DNA from: Caprella mutica
Lineage: Eukaryota; Arthropoda; Malacostraca; Amphipoda; Caprellidae
Direction of reading: 5' to 3'
NCBI GenBank assembly: GCA_947561585.1
Contig: CANNZV010002584.1
Coordinates: forward strand, 1-64,000
DNA: 64,000 bases
The notes under the pieces were generated by a model, which worked only from the letters and a program-made list of their open reading frames with translations, did not search any database and was not told the DNA's origin. Both the position numbers and the translations under genes were made by a program. Of this stretch, positions 33,706-45,221 are shown piece after piece (the first letter of the stretch is position 1; each line of letters opens with the position of its first letter).

Positions 33706-34198
33706 CCGTTCCGGTAATTCATGCTACGTTCCGGCCAAGTAATAAAGCATGACCAAACTAGCCATTTTAATGGCGAGTTTGTGACAGTTATTTTGAGCCC
33801 TTCAATTGCAAATGGCAAGTTTTATCTATTTTTCTCCAGTTTCCTATGCTACAATGTTATTTTGGAGAGAATTTATGAAAATTTGATCATTTTGGAGAGA
33901 ATTTGTTCAATTTTGGAGAGAGCTGGAGAGACAAATGGCGAGTTTATGAGACATACTATTTTACTTGGCGTTCCGGTAATTCATGATCCGTTCTGGTAAT
34001 TCATGTACCGTTCCGGTAATTCATGTACCGTTCCGGTAATTCATGTACCGTTCCGGTAATTCATGTACCGTTCCGGTAATTCATGTACCGTTCCGGTAAT
34101 TCATGTACCGTTCCGGTAATTCATGTACCGTTCCGGTAATTCATGTACCGTTCCGGTAATTCATGTACCGTTCCGGTAATTCATGGTCTGTTCCAGTA
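33706..34198. repeat. 20-bp minisatellite, interrupted by a MITE
   Basis: Units CGTTCCGGTAATTCATGTAC. One to two units precede the insertion at 33,735-33,968 and about 11 follow it. Outer units are diverged (CATGCTACG, CATGGTCTG). Confidence 0.92.
33735..33968. mobile_element. MITE with CCAAGTAA ends, 8-bp duplication
   Basis: A 234-bp element with ends CCAAGTAA / TTACTTGG sits inside the 20-bp array. It is flanked on both sides by CGTTCCGG (33,727-33,734 and 33,969-33,976). The flank is also part of the array unit, so the duplication is suggestive rather than proven. The interior has several ATTTTGGAGAGAATTT motifs. A second full copy is at 35,687. Confidence 0.7.
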
Positions 34199-34484
34199 AT
34201 TCCAAATTTCCAGACTGCAGGAACTGGTAAACTGTTCTCCAAGAAATCCTCCATTTTGGCTTCTGTTCTCAGTAAAATACATGTAAATATAGGAAAAAAT
34301 TAAGGACTGTTCCAGATTGCATTCTTTGTGAATTTTTTCTGAAACTCTCGGTCTTCTAAAAGACATTTATATAGAGTTTCTCAATTTCAAAACTTTGCGG
34401 CTCATCAAATGTGAATTTTCACTTGATCAAATATTCCCGGTCTGTTAATAAGTAACTAAATCTAGATAGTAATTGCTCCTTCCA

Positions 34485-34640
34485 CCACGGCTCGCTTTAT
34501 ATCCCATTGCTTGTAGTTTTTATCCCACAGCTCACATTTTTTATCACACGACTTGCATTTTTTATCACACGACTCTCATTTTTTATCCCACGGCTCTCAT
34601 TTTTTATCCCACGGCTCTCATTTTATTTTCTATCCCAGGG
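34485..34640. repeat. ~22-bp minisatellite (TTTTTATCCCACGGCTCTCA)
   Basis: About six to seven diverged units; three more in the same orientation occur at 34,895-34,960 (TTTTTATCCCACGGCTCGCG). The two blocks are separated by a MITE-like segment. Confidence 0.8.
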
Positions 34641-34644
34641 ACCC

Positions 34645-34890
34645 AGTTTGTATTTGGTGCACTGAACTCCTCTGACATTTTCAAAAATCTGAGAAATAGC
34701 TGCCAACATTTTTCATCAATTTGTCAAGTCCTCTAACATTTTTCCAGTTTCCCCTCCCAAAATTAATGGTAATATAGGAATTAATAGCTAAATATCCTCC
34801 GACATTGCAGGAATTTTTTTATTAGAGAAATTGAATATCTCCCGATATATCCTTGGAATTTACCACCAAATACAATTATACAATCTGGCC
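34645..34890. mobile_element. MITE family B, diverged copy
   Basis: Collinear with the copies at 35,083 and 36,113: starts near GTTTGTATTTGGTGCACTGA, passes AAAATTAATGGTAATATAGG, ends near TGGAATTTACCACCAAATAC. Confidence 0.6.
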
Positions 34891-35082
34891 AGGGTTCGCG
34901 ATTTTTATCCCACGGCTCGCGATTATTATCCCACGGCTCAGATATGATATCCCCACGGCTCTTCAAATAACCTGTTGGTGAAATGGCGGCTCTTGGACAA
35001 CAACTAATGCAATCTGGGGACTGTTCGCACAGAAAATGTTAAAAATGTCCCATGTTCTGAATCTGCAGGCTGGCGGTAACCA

Positions 35083-35306
35083 GTCTGTATTTGGTGCACA
35101 AAATTCCACTGACTTTTTGAAAAAGCTTAAAAAATCCACCATAAATTTGGCTAATCCACCAACATTTTACCCATTTTTCCACCGAAAATTAATGGTAATA
35201 TAGGAATAAATAGCTAAAAATCTACCGACTTTGCCAGAATATTATTATCAGTGGGGAAAAATTCCACCGACATGTCGGTGGAATTTACCACGAAATACAG
35301 ACTGGG
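35083..35306. mobile_element. MITE family B, best copy
   Basis: Inverted ends CAGTCTGTATTTGGTG and (inverted) CAGTCTGTATTTCGTG, each followed inward by an AAATTCCAC block. Internal hairpin CACCGACATGTCGGTGG. Length about 224 bp. It splits the 34,485-type repeats and neighbours further copies. No coding capacity. Confidence 0.75.
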
Positions 35307-35412
35307 GCGGTATTGGATGAACCGGGAGATATTTGGGATATTCTCTCCAAACAATTTTGAACTAATTCCTATAGTTACATTAATTTTGCTACTAATACTC
35401 CTGGACTCCAGT

Positions 35413-35720
35413 CTGCAAAACATGCCCAATCAGTCTCCGACTCTCCGGATATTTAATTTTTAGGGCAATTTCTCTCTAGAGTTCAAATATTTACAAATTT
35501 CTCTCCAAAATGGCCAAAAATCTCTCCTTTAACCAAGTAATAAAGCATGTCCAAACTCGCCATTTTCTGCAAAACATGCCCAATCAGTCTCCGACTCTCC
35601 GGATATTTAATTTTTAGGGCAATTTCTCTCTAGAGTTCAAATATTTACAAATTTCTCTCCAAAATGGCCAAAAATCTCTCCTTTAACCAAGTAATAAAGC
35701 ATGTCCAAACTCGCCATTTT
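35413..35720. repeat. 154-bp tandem duplication
   Basis: The block starting CTGCAAAACATGCCCAATCA occurs twice in direct tandem (35,413-35,566 and 35,567-35,720), essentially identical. Its right end contains the first 33 bp of the CCAAGTAA MITE. The duplication therefore happened after that MITE inserted and copied only its left edge. Confidence 0.85.
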
Positions 35721-35928
35721 AATGGCGAGTTTGTGACAGTTATTTTGAGCCCTTCAAATGCAAATGGTGAGTTTTTCTATTTTTCTCCTATGCTACTGGC
35801 TATAATGTTATTTTGGAGAGAATTTATGAAAATTTGATCATTTTGGAGAGAATAATGAGAATTTGTTGAATTTTGGAGAGAGCTAGAGAGACAAATGGTG
35901 AGTTTATGAGACATACTATTTTACTTGG
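35687..35928. mobile_element. MITE with CCAAGTAA ends, second copy
   Basis: Full copy of the element at 33,735, with the same ends and internal ATTTTGGAGAGAATTT motifs, and an extra 8-15 bp. No obvious target duplication. Confidence 0.75.
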
Positions 35929-36112
35929 TCCACTAATTACATGTACCTATACATAGAAATTAATTAGAAAATTCAACTTCAAAATTGTCACAGGATAATT
36001 CAGGAGACTAATTTCAAGACCTCATTCCTCAATAGTCACCGGTTAAAATTCACAACTTCGTGCATCTTTTGCAGACTGGCTAATACTTCTGAATAAATCC
36101 CTATACCCCATT

Positions 36113-36366
36113 CTGTATTTGGTGCACAAAATTCCACTGACTTTTTGAAAAAGCTGAAAAAATCCACCATAAATTTAAAATTTCCAGTAATTTGGTTGGT
36201 CACCGTTGATCCACCAACATTTTACCCATCTATCCACCGAAAATTAATGGTAACATAGGAATAAATAGCTATAAATCCACCGACGTCCGACTTTACCAGA
36301 ATATTATTTTGAAGGGCAAAAAATTCCACCGACATGTCTGTGGAATTTACCACGAAATACAGACTG
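36113..36366. mobile_element. MITE family B, third copy
   Basis: Collinear with the 35,083 copy, with an extra segment after ATAAATTTAAAATTTCC. Ends TCTGTATTTGGTGCAC and GTGGAATTTACCACGAAATA. Confidence 0.75.
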
Positions 36367-36519
36367 GCCTATACCTAGTACCTATTTACATTAATTTTGA
36401 TACAAACAGAATAAGAGATCCTCTATGGACTACAAACACTTTACCAGAGTCTGCAGACTGGTGTGGGAGAAGAGACACATTATGCAGACTGGCTAGTGGC
36501 TACCTATCTAATTATAATT

Positions 36520-37280
36520 AAATTTGAGAGTTGATATTATGATATAGAAAATAGTTCATTTTAATATTAAAACATAAATTATAAAAGATTGTTAGCAGAA
36601 TACAGGTAGACCCAGCCGCCTGGGTTCTCAACAAACTTCAGTCTTCAGTAAATTTAAGTATAACTGTATAGAATACTGTCACTGCCACTGGTATAGGTAC
36701 CTACCTGTTTTTATTGAATAGTTTTTCCAATATTATTGCCATTTTTACTTAGATGTACCTATTTAGGTATTGATAGCTCAACTTTAGAAAACTATAATGA
36801 ATTAGTAAGAATAACTAATGCATTGCAGTTTCGTAAATAGATCTAAAAATGAGTAAATGACATTTCAACTCTATGAACTAGTTCACAATAACATTGAAGT
36901 TTCTAAAAAATTCTGAGCTACGAGGAAGTTACAATGGTATGAAAATGAAATTGTCAGGAGATGACGAGTTGTAAGTCACCCCCTTTATTTTAATTACTAA
37001 TTTCAGTTTTCGATGGACCAAAAACCACAGTAGAATGTGATACCATTTATTAATTAAGGAACAACTTTGCAAGTAAAGATAACGAACCAGGGTCCGTTAT
37101 CTTTACTTTGTAAATTCTGGTCCGTTATTTTTATTTCAATAATTGAAATAATATTTTGGAATCATTAAAAAAATGACTTAATTACATATAATATTGTAGA
37201 ACTAAGGCGAATCACTAATCTGACTCTGAAGAAAGAGATCATACACTCTTTGTTTTGATTTACAATTTGAATTTTATTTA
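36520..37280. other. AT-rich stretch with one small palindrome
   Basis: A hairpin AAAGATAACGAACC / GGTCCGTTATCTTT lies at about 37,076-37,106. No gene is visible. Confidence 0.5.
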
Positions 37281-37625
37281 GAGGTTATTTAAACTCTGCG
37301 TTGTAATTTTTTCTTAGATTTCAAGCTTTCGAATAGAAAGATTTCTATTCATCATCAGAAAAAGGGTGAAAAAACCTGGACAAGACAATAAATTTTATGA
37401 CCAATGGTTGTATGTTGGATACCGTCTTTCTATTTAAGCTACATATCCTAAAGTTTATTAATATTAATTAACAATCTATTATAATATTAAAATATGAGAC
37501 AAAAAACTGACTCACAAATTTACTTGGGTCCAGGTTTTCCACCCTTCTCCTGATAATGAATAGAAATCTTTCTATTCGAAAGCTTGAAACCTGAAAAAAC
37601 TTCAATGCAGAGTTTAAATAACCTC
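37281..37625. mobile_element. MITE with ~100-bp inverted arms, TA-flanked
   Basis: Ends GAGGTTATTTAAACTCTGC and its complement; arms also share CAAGCTTTCGAATAGAAAGA and TTCTATTCAT. TA flanks both sides. The loop is AT-rich without coding frames. Confidence 0.82.
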
Positions 37626-37936
37626 TAAAAATATGGATTTACCGTTGAGGTTGAACCTTTTCAATCAAATTTGAATTTTATAAACAAGCAATGCGTTTTC
37701 GGCCTTTGCTTAATATGTATATTAATTATTTCCTAAAATATATACCTAAACGTTTCTATTAATAGTTTATTCAATTTTATATCTTGACACAAATGCTTAA
37801 AAGGTCCCCTCCACTCAATTTTTTTTATTTCTGATTGGTTCTTGTAATTTAGGGTCGTAAATTTTATTTTTATTATGGATTCGTTTAATGGATTTAAAAA
37901 ATGTCGAGGGGTCGTAATTAGTGTCAATGTCTCTTA

Positions 37937-39700
37937 CTATGCTGTCCCAAGTCTCTCTATGAGTCTATATAATCGTTGGTATTCGTCACTAATGTCATTG
38001 CGTAAAGAGGTTAAAAATTGCTGTCTTTTTGGAGAGGTCCCGTAAGTTTCTAAAATAGTCAATAGTCGGCTAAATTTTTTTTGTAATCTTAGTATTCTAT
38101 TATTGGGTTGTATGCCTGGGAGTTTCCTATATTGTAGTAATGGGGTAGTCTGTCTAGTTGCGTCATTAATTAAGTTAGTCCAAGTTTCTATGTGATTATC
38201 TATTTCTTCTAAAGTGGCAGTCTCTAAATTAGGTACGTTGAAGTCATTTAGAAGTCCTTTGTATTTAGTCCAGTCAGTTTTTCTAAATTGAGGTGTGGGG
38301 ATAATTGGAATTTGGATTGGTTCTGAAGAAATGATTGCTATCATTGGTAGATGGTCGGAAGGGGTTAAGGGGCCTGGTCGTAAGTGGGTATTGTGATATG
38401 CTCTATTTTTGGTCAGTGCAATGTTAGGGGAACGTCGAGTAGTCGTGGTGGTTTTAGTCTTAAAAAAAGGTCCTGGCTATGTGTCTAATTCTATTGTCAT
38501 TGATGCATTTGACTATTTGAGTCCTTTTATAATTATTTGTCCTGTAGTCAAAGTGTCTATTAAGGTCTCCTAAAAAATTATCTATTAAAAATCCTATGGA
38601 AGTCGGCAGTATTGATAAAAGTCAGTCTCGGGAGAATGTATCTAGACGCTATTGTTAAAGGTCCTTGGTCTGTTTGTATGGTTGCAGTTAAAAAGTCTTG
38701 GTCGAAATTGTCATCTATGTTTGGAACTATTGTCTTTTTAATGGCTATTGCAATTCCTGCGTGTAGTTCGTTGAGTTTATTGGTCCTATGAACATTATAC
38801 AGGCATCTCCCGCATTAGTTACCAAACGGTAATAAAAGCGAATAAAAGTAACAAGAAATTTATAATTGTCACTCCTCGATTATATAAATTATTTTCTATC
38901 AGTTATAGAATGAAAATTTGTTTTAGAGTTATTAGAGCACTACGTATATAAGCATATTATTAATAATATACAGTCTTTCATTGTTTGTGACTGTGATGAA
39001 AAAAGTTTAAAGTCGTGCATTTATTAAATGTTTTAAAATCCATCCATAGCTTAACTTTCACTCAGTATAGGGGAGTAATTAATAGATACTTAGACTTCTA
39101 TAATTATTGTGCTTCATTGAAGCACATAAGTTCCAAGTTATTGGTTGATTCTACAATTTCGGACACGTCAGAAAATGGGATCTATAATTATTATTTAACT
39201 TCTATTCTAATCGGTACCATGGATACCAATTGAAATTTAAGTTAAATAATGATTATTATATAAATATTTTCACGTGTTCGAAAATATAGAACCGTGCAAT
39301 AACATGGAATGAACCCTAAAATAGGACATGTTGAATTTCTGAACCAACTTCTTCTATTAACCTTATCTGGATTATAATTTTGATGTTTTTTTTAGTTACC
39401 GTGAAATAAACACAAAAAATTGTCTCCGTTTTCTATGTCTACGAATGGTTCTTATTTTGAAACATGACTCGAAATAAGTACCACTTTTACTAAAGTGAGT
39501 TGTATTTAAAGCGAGGCTTGCCTGTAATTAAAAATCTTAAGTTGTCCGTCGTCTAAAACTGAAGTCTCATTGAGTAAGATAATGTCTGGGTCTATTGTCT
39601 GATAAATATTAGTCAGGGTATGTCACTTATTTGTCCAAGTCATTACATTATGTTGTACTATTGTCAGTTTTCTATTTACAGTCCTGTCCATATTGCATGA
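37937..39700 (-). pseudogene. Jockey-type ORF2, endonuclease part, broken
   Basis: Fragments read in order: IVQHNVMTW and LLNETS (endonuclease N and E motifs, about 39,660-39,560), then, beyond the insertion, LNELHAGIAIAIKK (about 38,780). Last comes the 135-codon frame 38,344-37,937 covering the endonuclease-RT linker (FRKTDWTKYKGLL ... RLYRLIERLGTA). Frameshifts and stops throughout. Confidence 0.75.
38800..39524. mobile_element. pogo/Tigger-like non-autonomous element
   Basis: Ends CAGGCATCTCCCGC and (inverted) CAGGCAAGCCTCGC, flanked by TA at 38,798-38,799 and 39,525-39,526. CAGGCA-type termini with TA duplication are typical of pogo/Tigger transposons. 725 bp, with no transposase. It splits the Jockey-type endonuclease between the LLNETS and LNELHAGIA segments. 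Confidence 0.78.
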
Positions 39701-39764
39701 TTCTATGGTATTGTTTAAAAGTCTCATGGTCAATAAACCTAATATGGTCCCTATTTGGTGTCAG

Positions 39765-41115
39765 TCATTCGTCCCTAAGATATTTTTTTAATTTGTCATG
39801 GTCTCCGTAAACGTGAATTTTAAGTCCAAATTGTTTTGCTTGAATGATCTCATTTGTGAACCAGTTGGCAGTCAGTTCATCGGGGATAGGTAAGGGGTCC
39901 TTGGCAGATCTAAAAATTCTGTAGTTGAAGTGGGGTCTACAGACAATCTCCTGCATGCTCATAGATGAAGCCTCTGAGGTTGTTCTCTGTCTAGTCGGAA
40001 TAGTGTCACGTGTTTGTTGTTTGGTCTCAGTCCGAGTATCAGGAGAGTCTTTCTGTCGTTTTTTGGGTTTTACACCTTGGCTGGCATGGTGCTGAGGAGC
40101 CATCTGAGTCTTTTCGGGACTCAGATAGGCATCCACTCGTCTCCCATGTCAGACTCGGAGGAAGGGTCAATGAAGTAAGGGGGATGTCTTGTCGTACGTT
40201 GGGGTTGAGTGGTTGGGATTTTTTTAGTCGGTGAGGAAGTCTGGGCCTGGTCAGGGTTAAGGTAAATGTCAAGTATTCTTTGTGAGTCTCTATCTGGGAA
40301 TTTAACGTCAAGGTCGTAGTTAAGTCGGAGGCTTTCGCTTAAAATGTCATTGTATGGTCTGTCGTTAATTATTGCGGTTACATGGGCTTCTATAATAAGG
40401 GCTACTAGTTTAAAATGCGTCTTGTCAGTAATATAAATGGTGGGTCGGGGAATCGGTGCGCTTTCCTTAATTGTTGTTTTAACTAAGTCGCTGTAAGTTT
40501 TATTGGTCTGTCTGTCTTTTTCGTCGTCTTTAATGGCCTTCCGTTTATAGGGACATGAATGGGCGAGAGTTCGGTGATTACATTCTTTAGTTAGTGTAGT
40601 GCACTCTCGGTGAGCGTGCCCTAATTGGGCACACTCAGAGCAAACTATTGTTTTAGAGGGGCAGTGGTCAGAATTTTGAGATTCAAATTTATAACAGTTA
40701 TAGCAAATTAAGATGGAAGTGAATTTTTCGATGCTGCAGTTTTGAGGGGGGACTCTGGTATGGAAGGCCATTATTCCGTCCTTAACTACTCGGTCGGCTT
40801 CTCCATTGTCACCGAAAGTGATTTTCAAAACATGAGTGAAATCATTAATTTTTAAAAAAGTCGAGTTCGTCAGCCAGGTTTGTCTTGTCATTAGTTCGTT
40901 CCTGATTTAGTCAGTGGTATATTTTTTAACTATGTCATGATCAAGTCCTCTAAGAAATACAGTCCTTTTTGCCCTAATTTCGGGTAGAGTCACAGATTCT
41001 AAAATAATTTTTCTCAGTTCATTCAGTCCTTTTGCAGAAGTAATGGTGTCGATCGTTTCAGTTAGGTCAGAAAAAGCCTTAAACCCCTGATGGGTATCAT
41101 TTAGTTAGGTTAGAA
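39765..41115 (-). pseudogene. Jockey-type ORF1 (nucleic-acid-binding Gag-like protein)
   Basis: Main frames 40,891-40,121 and 40,136-39,765 overlap with a shift between them. The first carries Cys-His knuckles (CYNCYKFESQNSDHC, CSECAQLGHAHREC, then CNHRTLAHSC), the signature of Jockey-clade ORF1. The tail is a basic, Gln/Thr-rich segment with a final domain (MQEIVCRPHFNYRIFRSAKD). Sequence up to about 41,115 continues the N-terminal part (SDLTETIDTI.., AKRTVFLRGLDHDIVKKY), separated by a stop near 40,910. Confidence 0.8.
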
Positions 41116-41640
41116 ATCCCTTAGGATTAACACACAGTCTTAAAAACAAAATTTCATTTTGGTTGATTGGAGTTTATAACTTTGATTACAATTTTTAGGA
41201 GTAGGGGCTATACAAAAATATGCTATTTTTTAACTTAATAATTATTTAGCAGATCCTCATGGTTGCCGGGGCGTGATTTTTATTGCTTCTCTAAATCATT
41301 TAGTTCACGCCTATCGGCAACATAAAAGTCTAAGTTAGGGCTGACAAATAATAAAGGAGGCAGTTCGTCAGCAGAGTTCAGTATGAACAGTCAATTGATA
41401 GAGTTCAGTCTAAGTTGTACCGACCCAAAAACATCTACTAATACCTTAAATTGTCCCTAAAAACATGATCGGCTAATGGATGACGTGTGGAGTCTGGAGG
41501 GAGTGATGACTGGAGTCCTTTGTAATGCCAGTTTTCTGCAAGATGTCCTACACCTGTGTACATCAACTAATTGACATCCTAGACAGTTACAACTGGTAGA
41601 CTTATTGGTGGAGAGGAGGAGCGAACAGCAGCGAAATGGA

Positions 41641-42487
41641 TTTTAGTCAGATACTAGGTGAGTGAACTAAATGTCAGGGCTTAGGAATCACGCACTCGTC
41701 TGCACTATGAGGATATAACTTTATTAAAAATATTCTCTTGGTCCATAGATACAAAGATCTTTAAAATTAAAATATTTAACGTAGAGACCTGAAAACAAAA
41801 TTTATTGGTGTATTATCCATTAGTTATAAATTAAAATATAATAAAAATTAAGATAAGATTTAAATTAAAATATAATAAAAATTTAAGACTTAATAAATAT
41901 AAATTCACTATACTCTTATTTCAATGAATAATTCTCTTTCAGGCTCATGTTGATATGCAATCGGAAAGATGAGGCCTGGACGGTGGAGCTGGAGTAATTT
42001 TCATATACAAGATATCTAAATATACTCTTGCCTTTGCTTTCATCCTTGTTAAAAATTAACTTAATCCTTATTAATTGCAAAGGGGGCAACACGGCCGATG
42101 GGCCGCAGACATTTGGGGTTCCACAAAGTGAGCACCCTAGTATTAAGAGAACTTCAGGAACAATATGAATGTGCAGTAAATATAAAAGAAAATACAATGA
42201 GAAAAAGAAAGGAAGGGGTAACCACCACCACTCACCTAGCTAATCCGACCCGGAGTTGGCTCCAAAGGCCTCAGGACAGGAGAAAAAAGCCGGTAGGTCC
42301 AGTCGACCAAGGTAAAGAGTCACAAAAACACAAAAAGAAAAGACAGCCTACACTATAAAAATCCACAAGGGAAAAGTCAGTAAATCAAAGACACAAATCA
42401 CTGGTATCTCCTGGCCAAGCAGCAGCTCAATCTCAGAAAGCAGTTTCAGCGTAGCATCCAAAGAAGTATCTTGTCGGACAAAATGGA
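41641..42487. other. Unassigned DNA left of the 715-bp array
   Basis: A minus-strand frame (about 42,480-42,348) reads RQDTSLDATLKLLSEIELLL; this could be an exon but I do not recognise it. Once the hAT-like element at 42,496 is removed, this sequence joins the promoter-side half of a 715-bp unit at TTTTACGGGGTAGG. It therefore marks the left edge of that array. Confidence 0.35.
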
Positions 42488-42495
42488 GTTTTACG

Positions 42496-43598
42496 CAGTG
42501 CTGCCATTCTGATTTTTTATAAATCCCAAGATTGGCTCTAAAAAAATCCATAGATTGGAAATAAAATCCCCAGATTTTGTATCTATTAAAAACATCTAAT
42601 TTAAAATACATACTATATAATACTCATTTTCATCATCTTTTAATTAATGTTTTGGTGGTTCCAAGTTAACTGCTAATTACCTTGGTCAAACATATTTACC
42701 TTGGTCATCTCAGTTTTCTGTAAATTATTTACTTTAAGTCAACTGATTGTTGTTGTTTGTTGATAAACAGATTGTTGACCATGATGCACGGAAGATTCCA
42801 CTCAAGAAAATTCCACTGCCATATACAATTATGTAACTTGAAAATAGACACATTTTGTTTTTTCTTTTTTTAGATTTTCGCATTATTTTTTAGAGAAAAG
42901 AGAGATTTCTTTTAATTTTAGAATATTTTCGTATTATTTAAAACTTCAAAAGAATAAAAGTCTATGAGTTTATATGCTAGAACAAAAACCAAGACACTTT
43001 TAGAATCTTTTTAAGTTTTAACATATATAAAAAATATACGAATATAGATTTCCAATTTTCTTTCATATGATAAGCAATTTTGATTGAAAAAATTGGAAAG
43101 CTAGCTATTTCGTAACTTTGTTAGAAATATTTCAAAACTGTTTTGGCTTTCTAGTGAAAACTCATTGTCTCCTATTCATATTTAGGTGACTAATTCATAT
43201 TTTACAGAAGAGTATCTATTTGGCCAAAAACATAAATACCTTCTTGGCCACATTGGGTTTGTTGCAGTGCCTCTAGTTTAGAGTTTAGCTCTTAAAAAAG
43301 TTGAGATATGAAAGTACATTGCCTATCATTACTATTCCATCCCAAAAAAATCGTGATATTTGACTCCCAGTACTCATAGCCCCCTAAAAATTTGGGACAT
43401 TAAATTCCACTACTTAAAGACAAGGTAAATATAGAATAAAATAATGCAAATTTGTTATAAATAATAGAAAATGTTAATATGGTCAAATTTACATAAAAAA
43501 TCCCAAGATTTTAGTATATTTCCAAAAATAATCCCAATATCCCAAGGACGAGTGTGAAATCCCAAGCTCTTTGGATAAATCCCAATGAGTGACAACAT
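42496..43598. mobile_element. hAT-like non-autonomous element
   Basis: Ends CAGTGCTGCCATTCTG and (inverted) ATGTTGTCACTCATTG, with inner AT-rich blocks containing TAAATCCCAAG near both ends in inverted order. It is flanked by an 8-bp duplication GTTTTACG (42,488-42,495 and 43,599-43,606). About 1.1 kb, with no transposase frame. Confidence 0.82.
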
Positions 43599-43605
43599 GT
43601 TTTAC

Positions 43606-43798
43606 GGGGTAGGAACCTTTCTAATATAGTTTACTTAGCGTGTGGTCGCATATTGAGCTAAATCCCTGCGCTCAGATTGGCTGCTGTAAGACTTCATTCA
43701 CGCAGGACACCAGAGCCTCTGAATTAGTGTTGCATCTTATATTTTCGCCAAGAAAAAGTTTTTATTGGCCAAAATTGATATAAAATAGAGTATATAAT
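43606..43798 (-). repeat. Partial 715-bp unit (promoter-side half)
   Basis: Matches the right-hand part of the 715-bp unit: TATA-like (AATATAGTTTACT), CCAAT-like (CAGATTGGCTG) and TTGGCCAAAATTGATATAAA. It stops at the insertion site of the first Ty3-type element. The coding half is absent, having been replaced by unrelated DNA left of the hAT element. Confidence 0.85.
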
Positions 43799-44063
43799 TG
43801 TTGTATTTAGTATTAAGATTTAATGTTATTATTTCTGTTAATGATCTAAGTATTCTATCTACGGGTACACCAAATATATTTCTGACATTTACGAACGAAT
43901 CCGCCTTGTACATTACTAATAAAGATGATTAGAAAATAGATCAATTATTAAACATGGCGCTGTAGAAAACTCGAAAAGGAGAATTGGAAATGCCAAAGAG
44001 AAGAAAAAATTCAGCACCTCGGAAAAGCAGAAAAGCGACCACCAAGCAACTTCGACGAACATC

Positions 44064-45221
44064 ATGGAAGCTCCACAATGGCTACAGATTTTCTTTCAGC
44101 AACAAGCTGAAGAAAGAAAGCAAGAAATGGATATGTTTCAATATACATTGACAGCATTTATGAACAGTCAGAGCGCTGGCCAAGGAGGAACAGCAAGTAC
44201 ATATTGTACTAGTTCAGGCACAACTGTGAAACATCTCAGTGCAGCACGACCTGAAAAACTAGAGAACGATATAACTTACAGCAAGTTTAAATCTTGGCGT
44301 CTGAGCTGGAATGACTACTACAAAGTTCAAAAACTGAGTCAACAACCACTTGATGTGCAACAAGCTGACTTCAGAGGATGTCTAACAGAAGATATGAAAA
44401 TTCATCTGAAATGTGCGATTGATATATCAGAGTCAGATGACAGCACTGTGGACGAAATTCTTGACAAAATACAAGATTTTTTATGACAAAAGCGAAATGT
44501 TGCCTTGGATAGAGTGGCTTTCGAGGAAAGGAAACAACAGGAAGGTGAATGTTTCGACAATTTCTACGTTTCACTTAAAAAGTTAGCCAAAGAAAGTGAT
44601 CTTTGCGGTAACTGCACCGAACAAAGACTGGTTACAAGAATCATGTCAGGTGTACATAATATCGAAGTGAGGCAAAAGCTCCTTGCGATCACACCATTCC
44701 CCAACCTACAGACTGTGGTAAGCATATGCCGCAGTCATGAATCTGCAATGAAAGATTCAGAGTTACTTAATGGAAAAATTCCTGTGGAAAGGATAAAGTT
44801 TCCGGTGAAGTGAAACACAGACAAAATCCAGCACGAAAATAAGCATAACTGCGAAGAAAAATGCCATAGATGTGGATATAAAAAGCATCCATATGATAAA
44901 TGTCCTGCAAGAGACTCATCTTGTAATTTCTGTAATACTAAAGGGCATTGGAAAACTATGTGCAGGAAATTGAAAACCGAAAACAAGAACTCAAAAGAAG
45001 GGAGATTTAACGTCACGAAGCATGTTAAATCAACTTATATGGTTAACATAAAATCAGCTAGAACAGATAAAACTCCTAGAATTCAGTTGAAATGTTCTAC
45101 GCTTGACAACAGAAGTTCTTGTACATTGAATGCTATTCCAGACACGGGAGCAGAGGCTTCAATATGCGGACCAGATATATTTACTAAAGCATCTGAAAAT
45201 AAAAGCACTGTGCAGATCTAA
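44064..45221 (+). pseudogene. Gag and protease, copy 1
   Basis: One frame: capsid-type start MEAPQWLQIFFQQQAEERKQ, with a premature TGA at 44,484. A second TGA at 44,811, shared by all three copies, comes before two zinc knuckles (CHRCGYKKHPYDKC, CNFCNTKGHWKTMC). The protease follows with IPDTGAEASICG. The protease motif is intact here, unlike in copies 2 and 3. The frame closes at 45,221, just after a frameshift to pol. Confidence 0.88.

Larger units (their letters stand above)
33130..34330. repeat. Large inverted repeat with nested insertions
   Basis: The segment near 33,187-33,287 recurs inverted at about 34,207-34,305: ACATGTATTTTACTGAGAAC, TTTACCAGTTCCTGCAGTCTGG and their complements. 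The loop holds AT-rich DNA, the 20-bp array and a MITE. A further piece (GGGACATTTTTAACATTTTC near 33,152) recurs inverted near 35,026-35,055. Several old foldback elements with CCAGTCTGCA-type ends seem to be interleaved here. Confidence 0.6.
37733..41640 (-). mobile_element. Jockey-type non-LTR retrotransposon, 5' half
   Basis: Minus-strand element with a possible 5' UTR (about 41,640-41,130), ORF1, and the endonuclease part of ORF2. It stops before the reverse transcriptase. A Tigger-like element interrupts the endonuclease. The product end (near 37,800, a PSTFFKSIKRIHNKNK-like segment) is the point where the family's reverse transcriptase would begin. The piece at 62,447-64,000 starts just after that point in the protein and may be the same family. 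Exact ends are uncertain. Confidence 0.75.
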
